From assembly GCA_013398055.1 (NCBI GenBank), contig VZRS01005523.1, forward strand, positions 1 to 64,000: a stretch of DNA of 64,000 nt, read 5' to 3'. Positions 45,940 through 59,800 of this stretch are shown piece by piece. The stretch's first letter is position 1. Each line of letters begins with the position of its first letter. A program made the position numbers and the translations under genes. The notes below the pieces were generated by a model. That model was given only the letters and a program-made list of their open reading frames with translations, searched no databases and had not been told where the DNA came from. The DNA comes from Ifrita kowaldi. Taxonomy: Eukaryota; Chordata; Aves; Passeriformes; Cinclosomatidae.

Positions 45940-46215
45940 TTGCCTTTCTTGAAGATAGCACAGGCATATACTTTATTCCCTTCCTCTGGAATCCCTCCCA
46001 TTCACCATAATTTTACTGCAGAAATGATCAACAGTGGCCTCACAAATACATTGGCCAGCTCCCTCAGCACTCATGTAGGAATACAGGTACCATGGACCTG
46101 TGTATGTTCAATGTGTTCATTAATCTCATCTTCCTCTGCTGGGGAGGGTCCTCTTATTAATTTTGAAATCTATCCCTTAAAAATGCCCTATCTAAAATCA
46201 CAGGACATGGGCCCA
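45940..46215 (-). mobile_element. CR1 retrotransposon fragment, second part of the split copy
   Basis: It continues the CR1 copy interrupted at 45655: TTGCCTTTCTTGAAG, then ATGATCAACAGTGGCCTCAC, GGCCAGCTCCCTCAGCACTC and CCATGGACCTGTGTATGTTC match antisense CR1 ORF2 in the expected order. It fades out around 46215. The copy is degraded and untranslatable. Confidence 0.88.
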
Positions 46216-49200
46216 GGTCTTTGCCTGGCAATTTAAATTAAGTTCTTCAATTTGCTTCCAAGGAAGGAACATAAAAAAATGTAGCTGTACCTTGTATGTG
46301 CTACAATCTACTAAATTTTATCCAGCAATATTGTTTCAATACTTACATCAGGCTATGAAAAGACTAAAAAGAGAGCTCAATGTCCACCTTGATTTTGCAC
46401 ATGAATACTTGAGCAAAAGGCTTTTCTGTGCTGCCCAGCATCTCCCTTTGTTCTTCTCAGCCATTCATCTTGCACTGAGGTGCTTTCCAAGGAAGTTTAT
46501 GTTTGTAGTCCAGGCTTCAGTTGCAGAGCCAGCTTTGGAAAGCAAACCTTAAGCCTTACCAATTCTTTCTTGCCGTTCTCTTCTCAGACATAATTTTGAT
46601 GTTATTACAAGGTGTGCTGTGGTCTGGGAGATTGCAGGGAATGCTGTTCACTGGTTTCACCCTAGTCCACAGGCTAGTACCTCCTTGTTAGTCTTCCCTT
46701 GCATGTGATCTTTTCAATTAACACCAGCATGGTACAGGTATCAGATATCTGTCCTCCAGGATTATTTTTAGGTGTAATGCACTCAGATAGCTAACAAGGG
46801 GTAGATGCCACAAGCAGAGCAAATGTTCCAGAGACATTTGGCCCAGATTCAGGCTGTTATTTGGGCTTCCTGACTCCCACTGAAGTTAGGAAAATAAGTA
46901 TCTCTAACCCTGGTGTCCCAATGCATCAAAGGGCCAGTTCTCAAAAGGTCCCCTAGTCTTGGCGCCCTTCCTCCTTGGCTGCTGCTAGATTCAAGAAACA
47001 GCCACCATTGGCAGAGGAACTTGTTCCAGCTCATCACCTGTAGGGAGCCACAGAGCTAAGAACAGATGAATCACTGAGATTGTTAAGTAATGAAATCACT
47101 GGCCTTAGAGGGAGGCTCCAGATGGCTCAGAAAGCAAATGTCCCATTTTGGGTTGCCAAAAGCGCGTCATCCAGGTGCCCTGTTCCATATGTTTCTGGTT
47201 CCCAGCTGAATGCCAAGCCCAGTGCTTCACTTCTGATTTTTAAATCCCCATGCAGAACCAGTCAAAGGGGCTGTTTCATTCATATTTTCTGCTTTATTAA
47301 ATTGGCTGAGTGTAGGGGTGACTCATCTTCCATTAAAACATTCTTATCCCTCTGTGATTCATCTAGAAAAAGGCATAAAGAAAAAAGCCTCCAAAGACGA
47401 GATGGTTTTGTTGGGCTGATGGGATGCCCAGCCCTGAGTTCTGTGCAGCCTGAGAGCAGGGCAGGGAGCAGGCCAGCTTGCAGGCCAATGCAATATTTGG
47501 CATCCTAGACTGTAGTCTATTCAGCATTTCCCAGATTCTCTTTCTGGAGTCATGTTAGTTGGCTGCACTAGAAGGTTTTATAATTCTGTATAGCAAAACA
47601 GCAGACGTGAGTGGTCATATGGCAGCCTGAGGACCACAGTCTGTGCTGAAGAGCAAAATAAATATTGGCTGTCTCAGTCAATTCCAGTGGCAATTTGGAA
47701 AAAATCAGTTGTGACTCCTGTTTATATTATTTAGATCATTATTTATCAGAATAACACAGTTCTACCAATGCATAAAATAATGTGTCATTATGTTGAAAAA
47801 TGCTGTAAAGGTTTCTCAGTTCAACCATTTCAGTTTTCCTCATTTTCTTAACTTTTAACTGTATTATACTGCATATTTCCATTGTGACAAGAAAGTGTTT
47901 TATCTTCTCATTCCCAAAGCCAAACCAAGAACTACATCCCCTAATGTGTTTTGTTTGGGTGATGGTATAGGGGTCACCAGCCAGCTTTCAGTTGAGGAGG
48001 TCATGGGCCAGCTTTGTTGCACAAGAATACATTGAAATTCAAAGTTATTCTTCTGCGGTCTGTGGCATTTCACCACTGTAATAATGCAAAATTTGACCTT
48101 TTATGTCCTCTTTGCAGGACATGAGAAAAGTGTTCTGCACCCTGGTCTTGAGTGTGGGTTGCTTTTTGACCTGAAGAGGACACATGCATAAGGTTCCTGT
48201 GGCTCAAGAGCTCTCCTCCATCTCTGACATCTGTATGGTCAAGGTGGTGAGCACTACTGGGGGAAGCAATTGCCAAAGGGAATTGGGAAATTGCAGTCGA
48301 TGTTATGGAGGGATCTAAGCTCATGGATAAAAGCTGTGCTACCAGAAGAAAAGCTTGCCTTCCTCGCAAAGTATTACGTGAAGAGGCATGTCCGACTTAA
48401 GAGAAAATAAAAAAGGCTCAAATGTCCGTGAGCAGCAAGACAAAAAACCAGACAGCAGCCCTATACTTACGCCAGCTATTTTATTTTGGTCAAATATTTT
48501 TCTTACAAGAGGCAGTTGAGGAGATCAAGAGAAATAAGAAAGTTTCCTTTGGTCTGAGGAGTCCTGTCTATCCCCAAGGAGAAAGGCCTGAGCATAGACT
48601 TAGACTGGCTGGGAAATACAGCAAAAGTTGGGTGAGTGCTCTCTCAAACACCTCCTATATGACTTTGGAGAGAATAACTATGCCCTGAATCAAGACTGGA
48701 TGGAGAAACTAATTTTAACTGTGTGCATCCATCCCAGACACTTTAACCAAGGCTCAAAGCACAAGGATAATATTATCCTGTGGGCAGGTTCCTACCTAAA
48801 TTAGGTCTTTCAAAATTCATCTCTGTTTTCTTCAGCAACTGTATGAATTTGAAGACCAGAATCCAAGGCCTTCTCTTTCAAGTGGCCAGTGGAGATGTAT
48901 TCAAAGAATGAGATACTAGATAGAGTTTTTAAAATTGGTACAAAAAAATTAATCTTTGTCTGTAAAGGCAGAGGCTGGGTTCTAGGTTATTCCTGCATTT
49001 TACTGGTTTTCATAGCCATTCTGGCCTGCTTCTGCACCCACTAGCACTAGCCTGATGAAGGTTTTTTCTGTTTAGTCAGATTTTATGATCATGGATTGGT
49101 CCTTTCCTCCTATCAGTTGATGCATAAGCACATAATTAATGACATTTTGGTTATTAATCCTGCCAGGAAAAAAAAAATGGAGAATCATCCTGTGACCAGC

Positions 49201-49925
49201 TGCAAAGTAGAATGTATTTCCGCCTTTCACATATTCGAGAAGTAAAAGTAAAAGTAAAAGACATAAAAAAAATTCAGACAGGCCTGTCCATCTCAAGGGA
49301 GTGTGTAGGAGGAAATACAGAGATGAAAGGACTGGAGTTTTAAGAGGCTTGCATGAAAACCAGTGATACCGTAAGCTGACATAGATGTAGAGATAATACA
49401 CAGCTATGAATTATAAATAAAAATGTTGACACTTATCAAGTTAAGGTGAAGCAGTTTTCCAAATTATCAGTCCAGTCCCTTCTGTGGGACATTTACTGGA
49501 AACAGATTATCAGTCCTTTCTAAGAAATACTGTGTAAGAAATTGCTAAAGCAGACATCATCAAGAAAAAATTTTTGAGTGATATTTGTCTTATCCTTGGA
49601 TAGAGAATGAATGCTGTGGTTATTTAAAAATAATCTCAAAATAAATAAGTTGTTGTATGGGAAAAGGTTCTCATGTCAATGCTTGTTTCCAGGCCAACAC
49701 AAATCCGCAGACATTGTTTTTATCTTATAAACAAGACATCTTAGATCTAGACTCAGAATTCTCCCTTTTTATATCCATTTATTGAAAATGAAGTACAATT
49801 AGAGAAACCAGTCATATTTGTTTCAGAGAAATTTAAGACCTGTTAACTTGGGGTTAAATCAATAGATCACTGTTATGGCCACAGTGCTTAATGTCTGAGG
49901 ATAATTCTAAATAATGTAAAACAAC
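46216..49925. other. Gene-free stretch
   Basis: No gene was recognised. The 142-codon + frame at 47080-47508 has no known domain or splice support. A short (AAAGT)3-like run occurs at about 49241-49259. Confidence 0.55.
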
Positions 49926-49928
49926 AAT

Positions 49929-50322
49929 TGTTGGGGTACACTTTGTGGTGATAGAGAGATAGGCCCTGAAGGCCGGAGAGCGAGCCTCTTTCCTGGGCCC
50001 AGAGGTGACCCTGGGCCTGTATCCAGGCCACCGGGGATGGGTGGAGAGAGGATTGTGAGTTTGTGGACAGGGATGGACCTGTGAGAGGTGATGGTTGTAG
50101 TTTGTGACCTTATAGGGTATTGTTTACCTGTTACGGTAATAGGCAAAATCTGGGCACTACCCCAGGTGATTGGGGGACACTGTGGTGAACATCTTTCCTG
50201 TTTATATGATGTTATATCTTGTTAAGTGCTGGTATTTAGGGGAAATTCTGGCTGTGTAATAAAGGACTTTGCATCTCCCTCTTGTGTGTGGAGTCCATGC
50301 CCATGCGTGATCACTGCAAACA
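49929..50322 (+). mobile_element. Solo LTR of an endogenous retrovirus (probable)
   Basis: The roughly 394-bp segment opens with TGTTGGGG and closes with GCAAACA, giving the TGTT...AACA ends typical of LTRs. A polyadenylation hexamer AATAAA lies at 50258-50263, about 60 bp before the 3' end and followed by a T/G-rich U5-like stretch (CTCCCTCTTGTGTGTGGAG). A purine-rich/GC section at 49960-50060 would belong to U3. Sequence composition differs from the flanks on both sides. No internal retroviral genes or second LTR are adjacent, so this is probably a solo LTR left by recombination. A clear target duplication was not found with these ends. A hexamer AACAAC flanks slightly shifted ends (49920-49925 and 50319-50324). 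The family is not identified. Confidence 0.65.
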
Positions 50323-50324
50323 AC

Positions 50325-51388
50325 TGACACTGAAGGCTCGAATTAAGAGTCTTCAGTTCATGTCTGGCTTATCTGATGGACTTAGAGGAGACAATCCAAT
50401 TTTCTGAAAAGCTGGGCCTTTCCATGTTGAAGAGCTAAAAATTTTTCAAAATACTGATTTTTATTGGATTAGCATGACATTTGATGGTGAAGTCCAAAAA
50501 CTTTTATTGGAGTCTACTACAAGGAGAATGGACAGCTAAATGTTCTCTTGCCTCAGCAATTCTTTGCCTTCTTAAATGCTAGGATGGACATAGATGGAGT
50601 TGGTAGCACATTTGAATGCCACCAGATTCAGTCGATTTCAGAACAAGCATGGGGAAAGGGAAGCTGAGGGCCTTCAGAAGTAGGTCCACCATGAAGTTTG
50701 CTGCTAGCACTTCCTTGCTTCTGCATTTCTGAGCTGATACCAGAGTGGGAGGAGAGTGGCACTCAACATTACACCTATGCCAATAAGAGCTGCATAAATC
50801 AACAAAATCTTCACATAACAGGATGATAAAGATTCATACAGAATTCATCCCTAGGAAGAAAATTTAGTGTAGAATAACATTAAATGAGTGAGAGCCAGTT
50901 TCAGGAAGAGGAAATAGCTTGTTGTTGCTTTGAGGTTGAATATGACAGAAGGTCATAAATTAGTCTTGCTTCTGCTGCCTCTGTTGCCTATGCCACAGCC
51001 CATTAAAGCCAAGCTGGCTGCCTGAGAGTATATATAAGGAGGTAAATACTTCTGGAGAGGAAGATAAATTTTCTAACTCCCCGTCCTTCACTTTTCCTGG
51101 CAGCAGTCAGTACCATGAGCTAATTCTCCCGAGCTTTCCTGCTTCTCTGTCCTAGGACTAGTCCTTTTCCTTCCCACACCCACCCCACGTAATTTCATTG
51201 ACTCAAGTGGTCAGTTCTTGCCTGGACAAACCTTTATACACAGGGCAATAACAATCCAGTGACATTTGCACTGCTGAAAAACGTGACCTGTCCTTGCACC
51301 CAGGAGTTTCAACCTGCGTCCAGCTTTACACCAGAAATGTTCATGAGAGAAACAGAGCTTCATCTACGACTTTCCTACAGCCTCCTGG
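50325..51388. other. Gene-free stretch
   Basis: No genes or recognisable repeats were seen between the LTR and the next CR1 fragment. Confidence 0.6.
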
Positions 51389-51389
51389 T

Positions 51390-51780
51390 TGTCATAGGGT
51401 CATGGAATAGTTTAGTTTGGAAGAAATTTCTGGACATCATCTGATCCAAAACCATGCTCAAATTTTGAGGTTAGGTCCACTTCCAAAGTTGGATCAGATT
51501 GCTTAGAGTTAGATCACTGAGTTTTGAAAATGTTCAAGGGGATATTGGGCAACTTTTTGGACTGTTTTACCATCCTCAGTGTGAACAAATTCACCTAATA
51601 TTTAATGGGAATTTGCCATATTCCAGTTTGTGCCCATTGCCTCTCAACATTTTGCTGTCTACTGATGAGACAAGTCTGACTCTGTCTTCTCTCTGTCCAT
51701 CATCAGATTACCTTCATCTTTTCTTCTGGACATACCTAGGTCAGCTTCTCCTTGTAGCACTTCTAGTAAATTGACCCTCA
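51390..51780 (-). mobile_element. CR1 3'-end fragment, antisense
   Basis: GTCATAGGGTCATGGAATAG followed by TTTAGTTTGGAAGAAATTTC corresponds to the antisense CR1 3' terminus (ATCATAGAATGGTTTGGGTTGGAAGGGACCT). The order continues with TTGGGCAACTTTTTGGACTG and ACCATCCTCAGTGTGAACAA, through to CTAGGTCAGCTTCTCCTTG. It is old and diverged, non-coding and 5'-truncated. Confidence 0.85.
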
Positions 51781-54700
51781 GTAAATGATTCCCTGTTTGT
51801 CTAATGTTTTCTTATGTTTTGGAGAACAAGAGTCAGAAAAGAAACTGGGGAAAAGGTTTCCTTTCTATGGGGTTTGTTTGATTTAAAAATATATATATAA
51901 TTCTCATTGATTTAGACAGGAAGAAGGAAAGCAGAGTTTTAAGTTATTCTTCAAGGCAGTTTTTCTTACATAGATGTGTTTTATACTATCCTTTCCCATG
52001 GTCATCGTATGCCTTGTTATAAAGCAAGTTGGTAAGCCAACCTTGTATTAACACTTGTTTCTGGAATCCACTGAGCAAGGAGCAAAAAAATTTTGTGAGC
52101 ACAATACAAATCCCAGCAAACTCTGCAAGCATAAATTTCACAGGTGCATGTTTCATCTCAGGAAAGAGAAGCAGGTTTTCAAAAAGGGTGGCATAAATCC
52201 TTCAGTGGGTACTGAAAAAGAAAGAAAGAAAGAATGAAAATAAAAAGAATAAGCCATCAACAGAAACCTTAAGGACTTTAGCTGACTTTGGGATCTATAG
52301 GAAAAGTTGAAATTGTTCCTCATACACGGTGTATTAAGAAACATCAACATCCCTACTCCGTTTCTACAGCGCCCAGGCCACAAGAATAAAAGGGTGCAAA
52401 GCTGAGAGGCACAGCAAGTGTACACAGAGCTGTCATCACTCACCATCTCAGCTGGGAGATGAGGAGATGGCTGAGGCAAACTGAACCAGAAGGAGGTGGC
52501 AGCCAGGTGGCAATAGCTGGGCAAAAACTGTCATGGTATGTCTGCTCTGGATGGAGGAAAATGGCTTCTGACAAAAAAAATTCTTCAAGTTTCCTTTTTG
52601 CTTCCTCAGAGTGAGGAATGGAGAAAAAACCAGAACTGGCAGAGTCTGATTGAGCAGGGAAGGAACCCTGCATGGGGAATGGCACTGGCAGGAGCCTCAG
52701 GGCCACCAGTGGGACTGGTGATGGAAGATGATTTTAGTTGTATGGATGGTGCCTGCCTCTGCTACAATGGGGGGCTATAAACTGAGGAAAGGAATACAAA
52801 CACAGCTTCTGCCAGTAGAGACTGGATCACGTTCAGAGCCATTGTGTGGAGTGCTGTGCATTAGATCAAGCAGTCTTAAGCCCACTTGCATCACATCTAT
52901 TAATGTGCAAGCCAGGAGTAAAATGGTCCAATGTGAGTTCCAGGCACTCTGAAAGATCTCCTCTTAGAGGGTGCTTTACATTTACACACAGGGGTGTACT
53001 TAAACAGAATGTTTTTTGGGTTTATGTAACCAATTTATGCCAGTTTAACTTTAGTCCCTTTGCTCCTCTCTTTGCAACTAAGTCGAGCGTAATATAAGGA
53101 GACCAGAATCTCTCACAGAGTAAATTATGGGTGGGTGCAGTTGGCACTGTCTTCACCTCAGTTTTTAATATAGCTTCTTCAGTTAGCTATGGAAACAGTG
53201 TTTTTCCTAAGCTTGTCTGGCGAGCCTTATGTCCCAGTCTCTCTCCTCTTGCAGATGCTGCTAAAGTTTCCACACTCAGAAAAGCTTGGAAGCGTGTCTG
53301 TCCGGGAGGAAATCTTGCATCTCCTTGGGGCTGCTTTTCAAAGGCTTTCACCACAGCCGGAAGGAAAACCTTATATGTGAAAATAAAGCCAATTTCTTTT
53401 ATTTTGAACATCAAAATGAATTAAACGTTGCGCTCTGTAGGTGTCCACAAATTCACAGAAATATTTCTTTCCCATGAAAATGTAGTGGAATTAAAAAGCC
53501 AAATAAACACACACCAGAAATCTATCCTTCACCTCTACCAGTTGCAAGCTTTAAAAGCTGCAAAACAGAGCGGGGCCTTTTCAGGGCTCACACTGAGAAG
53601 TTGTTGAAAAGTGTAACCAAGCGTGACTAATGACTACTGGGGTATTTGCATGGATTCTGTTTGCAAGCATCAAGTGTGTGAAACCAGATAATTTGAGGAA
53701 AAACGTAAGCAGCACAGACAGGAACTCAGAAGTTAAAAGGCGTGTGTAGTGGAGGATAATCACAGCAACACAACCAATGTCTCCTGGTACCAGGCAGCTG
53801 CTTGGTTGCATCCAGTGAGAGTGAGGGTACATTGTTTTCCTGCAAGGATTGATGTTATTAGAACCCAAGGAGTAGTAGAAAGAAGATAATCAATACCATA
53901 TATTAATGCTGCCTGTAAATTACAAAACAAGTAACCTGCATTATGAGAGCTGTTCGTTCCACTGGAAGATAATGCCTGTCACCAAAAAGTATTCAGCATA
54001 TGTTGCTTAGTGCTCCAATCTTCCCTGTACCATGAGCACTATGCACCATAAAATAGAAATTCCAGAGTCTTGACAGGCTTGCACACCCTGAGCAGCCATG
54101 TGACACCTTATGTCTGGTTGGAGTCAGTGAGAAGAGAGGTGCTCAGATACTGCTGTGGGCTGGACTCAGTCACAGGGCATCTTCAGAGAGCCGCTGGGAC
54201 AAAACCGTGATGTTCTTGATCCTGTAGGTGTATATGTAGTAGTTGTATATGGCCTTCATCAGCCCACATCTGCATGATCCTCACACTGTGCTGCACACAT
54301 TTTTCTGTGCTTTCCCAAGGAGGGGAAACAGATGATTTTTGGGGCTGCCTGTCACTGGGGTTAAAAGCCAGAGATACCAAATTCAGAAGGGAGAGAAGGA
54401 AGGAAGGAGTGGCTTGTTGGGGAGGCCTGTCTGTCTCCAGGAACAGCAGAGGTGCTGGGGTGAATGGTTCATAGACAGGTCCTGCCCAAAATGTTTGCTC
54501 ATAGCCTTGCAGGGAAGTTGAGCTTGGCTCTCCCTGGCATCTGAAGCCTTGCACCTCCTTCCTTGCCCTGTGCTGTGCTGCCTTCAGAAAATGCCATCTG
54601 AGGGAAAGTTTCAAAAGCAACCAGAGGCTATCCAGGAGTGCCTCTGGTCTTGCAGCTGTGTCAGACTTGCAGTCACATGGACCTCCTCAGCTGAGAAGGG

Positions 54701-56625
54701 CTCACTCTCCCCCTTGGGCCTATGCCAAGGTGTGGCAGGGAGGAAGGACGCTCAAGACTCAAGAAGAGGAAGGACACTCATTCCGTCACCATCCTTCTTC
54801 ATAGGAAAAGGATGCAACTTTCCACCCTAGGGATCCTGGATCTCAAGCACTGGTGTAATTCTGCCTCCAAAGCATGGCTCTGCGGAGGATGAATCACTCC
54901 CCATTCCCTCTCCTTCTCAACAGTGGTGTCCAGCCAAAGAAGCACAAGGTTTTTTATCTCATGACAACTTCAGACAAGACGGGTCAGAAGTGTTCTGGGA
55001 TTATGAAAGAAAAAGATTCTTAATTAAAACTTCTCTCTTTTTTTCTCATTATTTTTCCTGCTATCAATGAGAGATACAGGCCACAGGACCTGTGAATTCA
55101 CACAGAATTATCAGTAGTGAATGCAAATCTGACTGCCTCAAAGGTGTTATTTTACTGGACTGCTGTATGCACCTACCAGCATCTCCAAGAGTTTCAGAGG
55201 ATCTCCTCCACTCCCATTTACTCTTCTGTCCTATTCAAAATTTCAAAGTGTGGTTACCTTACAGGAAGCAGAGGGAAGGCCAGGGTCCGTTTTTAGGCTG
55301 AATGTGGTACCTCTGAATCTATTACAGAGACCGCAGTAAGGCAATACACAGCAATGGCTCTTCCCAGAACTTAAATCCAGTTCCTGTTGCCTTCCCACAT
55401 CACCTGGGAGACAGCAATGCCCACACTGGGGGGACAAGGGGGAGGGAGGTACGCATCGCCTGTCAAAGACATCCAGTCCAAAGGCACTATGGTATTACCA
55501 CAGATATTAAACATCCGGATCTAGAACTGGGTAATTGAGGTGCCCTCTTGTATGCCCATGGTCCCAACCCAGGATATGTGGAATAATCTATGTAATTTTA
55601 TTCCCCTTAGTGCTTCAGAGAAGTCCCACCGACTGTAATACATGCTAACTTAATCTTAGCCACAGAAAAATATGTTTCTAATTTACAAATTCGGCAATTT
55701 TTCAATAAAAGTTGTTGCACTTTGTCTGATCTATTCTCAAAATACGGAAGTGCTTGAAGCATGACCACCTGCAATAACAGATTACTGTTCCCTAAAATAT
55801 TGCCATACACCTACAATGTGGAGGCGTAAAGCTTCTCTAAAAAAGATCTTTGTTATTTTTTCTAAAAGAAAGAAACGATCCCAAAGTAAAGCTGGTTTTC
55901 AGCAGCCTCTCTGCTCCCCAATGCAACTGGCATCAAAGTCTAATGAAAACCTGTTTGCGGACACTGGATCTGATCCAAGGTACACTATTGGCATATTCTA
56001 GACCCCTTGGGACATGACTCATATAAAAAACACAAGGCTGTCATCAGATGGCTGGTGGCTCAAATAAATCAAATTTACTTTGAAAATTGAGGCATACCAA
56101 AATTTTATTAGGTGAAACTTTGGCATTTCTTATAGCCAACTTGCACATATATATTTTTATTACTTACAGCAGTTTAAAAGTATGCTACCAATCATATGCA
56201 AAACAAGACGCGATTGCAAACGTACATTTTTTACTGGGTGGCAGGAGGAACTCTGTTGTTTTCTTTTAAAAGCCCTGAATAGTGCTGAATGTTTGTTAAA
56301 GGTGGCACAGCAGAACGGGCCTCTCTGTTTATTTTCCTGCGAGTGGCTGGGCACACATCCTCTGTTTGTGGTCTCCAGCCCTGACTTCAAAGAGCAGCTT
56401 CTCCTACGAATAATTACTCACTAAAGCTATCAACCGCAATACAAAAGTTACATATAATGTTTGCAACGTATGTTTACAAGAAACAGACATAAACACTGCT
56501 GAAGTCCCTTGAGGGTTAAGGAGGAACCTGATCTTCAGGCTTGAAGAGGTTGTTCCTGTGGCAGAGCCTGGTGTTGCCACAGCCACTCCTAGCTCAGGTG
56601 TATGGGGCTGGAGAGGGACCCCTTC
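51781..56625. other. Gene-free stretch
   Basis: No gene was recognised. An AT run (ATATATATA) lies at about 51889-51899 and GAAA repeats at about 52218-52236. The 145-codon minus frame at 54183-54620 and the 123-codon frame at 52153-52524 show no family resemblance. Confidence 0.55.
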
Positions 56626-56627
56626 CC

Positions 56628-56856
56628 TGCACAGGAAAGTTCATCTCAACATGAGGAAGAACTTCTTTACTGTGAGAGTGACCACACGCTGGAACCAGAG
56701 AGGTTGTGGAGGTTCCCACCCTGGAGATATTCAAGAACCATCTGGATGCAATCCTGTGCAATGTGCTCTAGGATGACCCTGCTTGAGCAAGGAGGTTGGA
56801 CCAGATGATGCCCTGTGGTCCCTCCCCACCTGACCTGTTCTGTGATTCCTGTGCCC
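56628..56856 (+). mobile_element. CR1 3'-end fragment with avian-type terminal repeat
   Basis: ACATGAGGAAGAACTTCTTT, ACTGTGAGAGTGACC, GGAGATATTCAAGAACCATC, CAATGTGCTCTAGGATGACC and GTTGGACCAGATGATG form an uninterrupted CR1 3' untranslated end. It terminates in GTTCTGTGATTCCTGTG, the short ATTCTRTG-type tail of avian CR1. This is the least diverged CR1 piece in the window and it is 5'-truncated. It is the best single pointer to a bird genome here. Confidence 0.93.
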
Positions 56857-59800
56857 ACACCCACAGAGGCTCACTGCTGTCTTCAAGACCAAAGACACTA
56901 TCAAACATGGCAAGGCAAAGGTCTGATTCCTCTAATCCTCCAGCAAATGAAATGAAATCAAATCAAGCAAAAGGCCATATTTTGGAGAAGAGTACATGCT
57001 TTTGGACCTTATGATAGAAGCCAAATCCACAAATTAAAAGAAAATGCATTTTAATTTTTAAAAAATCTCTCAGATTTTCTTCTCTTTAGACAGAAGAGCC
57101 AAACTCCCACTGACATTTCTAAACTTCATTTATCCAAGAGAGCGGCAAGATAGCCTCTCCTTTAAACTAATAATAAAAGGAGTAGAAAGCTGCAGATTTG
57201 GTCTAGTTTCCCCTCAAAATACAATGACAGTCTATGGGAATATATTCAGATATAGTCTGAGAAGGATGCTGGCTCTGCTCCAAAATAACTTAATTCACTG
57301 TGCAAACACAAAGAAAGGGAAAATAATGACACTGTAGATAAAAACCACGAGATTGCTGTATCTGACAGTGTGCAGCTTTGGGATCCAGATATTCTTGGCC
57401 AAATGCTGACCAAGTCATACAAAAATGAGCTGCTGAGGTACTCAGGAGCTGGTTCCCGGCGAGTGCTGGGGTCTGGCGCTCCATCCTGCTGGAGATCAGG
57501 ACTGCTTGCTTGGAGGAACTCACCCATGAATCAGGTGCTTCTCAGTGTGGTGAGATTCCTCCTGGAAAAGCACAAAGTATATATCAAAACAGAATTTGGC
57601 CCCAAATATGAAATCCCACAAACCTTAATAAATGTAGTATTCAGTGGTAAAGAGGAACATTTATAAGGAAGTGGGAGGACACCATCTTGGCGGTGTGAGC
57701 TGAGGCCTTCCAGGAGTGCTGGGTAGAGGGTGCAATTCTTACAGATCCTCAGGATCATTGTAATTGTCTTTCTTAGAAGTAAAAGCCACAAAACTCCATT
57801 TTATTTCCATGGGAAGAGCAAGGCCAGGGCTGAGCTGCTGCTTCCAGAGTCTGCCATCACAGACCATCCGACCAGTTCTTCCAGGAATCAGGAAACTTGC
57901 CCATTTTCCATTTTGTCAGACAAAGAAACGTTGCTGGAAGCTAACAAAAGTTACCTCTGATATACAGCATTTACAGCAAACGTAAAGCATGAATGTTCAC
58001 AAAGCAACATCCTCCCTTAAGATGTTCCTAATACAATGGGCTGTGAAGGTTTTTCCTGTGGAAATGTGAGGTCTGATCCAAATAATTTGAAGAAACAGTT
58101 CCTTTGATATTAGTGGACTTTATCCATAGCCCTTAATTCCATATGTTGCTGGGTGTGTTTGTTTAGTCTGGAGCTGGATGTAATAGCACTCCACAGACTT
58201 GAGAAATTTCTGCGAAATTCAGGCTTCTTCCCTTATCATGAATGGACACATACTTCCTCTTGAAATAACAGAAAACTGAGTCATTAAGAGAGACATCATC
58301 AGTATTTAGTCACTGAAATGCAGTGTTGTGACTTAAAATTTATCCCCACAGATATTTGATCAGCTTCCAGGAAAAAAAAAAAAAAGAAAAATATTACAAA
58401 AATAATATGGACTTGCAAGTGAAGGAGGAATAAATTCTGGTAGCCTTTGGGTCTATTGAGATAATCTCTTGTCACTTCGATCCACTGCTTGAATATTTTC
58501 CAGTATTAGTGTTCTCTATCTCATTGTTTTGGCTGCTCTACATATTTCCACAATTTTATTCCCCCTAAATAAAACAAAAAAAGTCATCAGGTCATAAAAT
58601 GTTTCCACAATTTAATTAAAAAAAATATTTACTGTCTGCACAATTTAAATTTGGTTTACTATACATATGTATCAGGATGCAGACTTTGATTACATGATCA
58701 CATAGTATTTTCCCCCGTGGGGCTGCAATATTTTTGTTTGCAAGATAACTTTTTTGCCAAATCCTTAATTTTTTGAGTGATTGACTCTGAGACTGGGAAA
58801 AGAGCTGCAGCTGAGAAAGAGAAGTTTTTCCTTGTTACCTAAATATCCCAGGATCCGTTTCTCAGATTTCACCTTCCAGCCATGACTTCCTTTCCAGCTC
58901 ACCTCCAATTCTCCCTCCTAAATCCTCTTCTGATCTATTCTTCCTTCCTCATTTCCATCTCTCAGACCACGCCTCTTGCCTAAGTAGTCCCACATTTCTT
59001 CTCCACTCGCCAGTGATCCTACAGGAAACATCTTGCTGCCATAATGTGTCTCTTTCCTTTCCACCTGGCTGTGCTAGGATCAGATCAGAGGACTTCTTCC
59101 TCCTTTTCCAGAGGGATTCCCGGGTGGATGGCTGCAGGAGCACTGGAGGAGCCAGGGAAGCAGGGCAGAGCTGGGACATGGTCATTGCCTGAGTGGTGAC
59201 ACCTGTGTGGGCTGAGAGCAATGTGAGCATGCTCAGCAGCCCTGCACTCTTCCGACTGATCCAGTAAAAACTTCCTGCCTACAGGAACAGCCTTTTTCCC
59301 AAAGTTTATCTAGTCTGGGCAAGCTTTCACAGGAGCAGACCTAACTGGTAGAAAGGCCACATAAGAGGGGATGGGTCACTCAGTGTGATGGTACTTGAGC
59401 TTTCTTTTTTTTAAAAGGAAAAGTCACCAGTTTCTTCAAGAGAAGCTGAGCTGATTGGTTTTTTCCTAGTCCAGTCTTGTCTGTAGATATAGATATGGAT
59501 ACATTTTCTTCTGCCTGATGCCTATATGTTCAACTGCTTATTAGAAGATTCACCCGACCACAGATGACCATTTGGAATATTCAGATCATAGTTTTGGAGA
59601 GCTGTTAGCAAAATGGAGTCTTCTGTTGGGATGTGTCAATATTCTTAGCATATGGTAGTGCAGGTAGTCCTGCAATGTCACCCTAAACCCCACCCCCAAC
59701 ACAGAGTCATTTGACTCTAAGTATTGGCCCAAACCCCAGATTTCCTCTCAGTCTGCTGTGGCAGTGATATATCAGTGTCACATGTGAATGAACTAAAAGA

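Noticed and set aside
54183..54620. Minus-strand frame of 145 codons
   Set aside because: No family resemblance, no splice signals bounding it, and overlapping + frames at 54274-54521 make it a chance frame.
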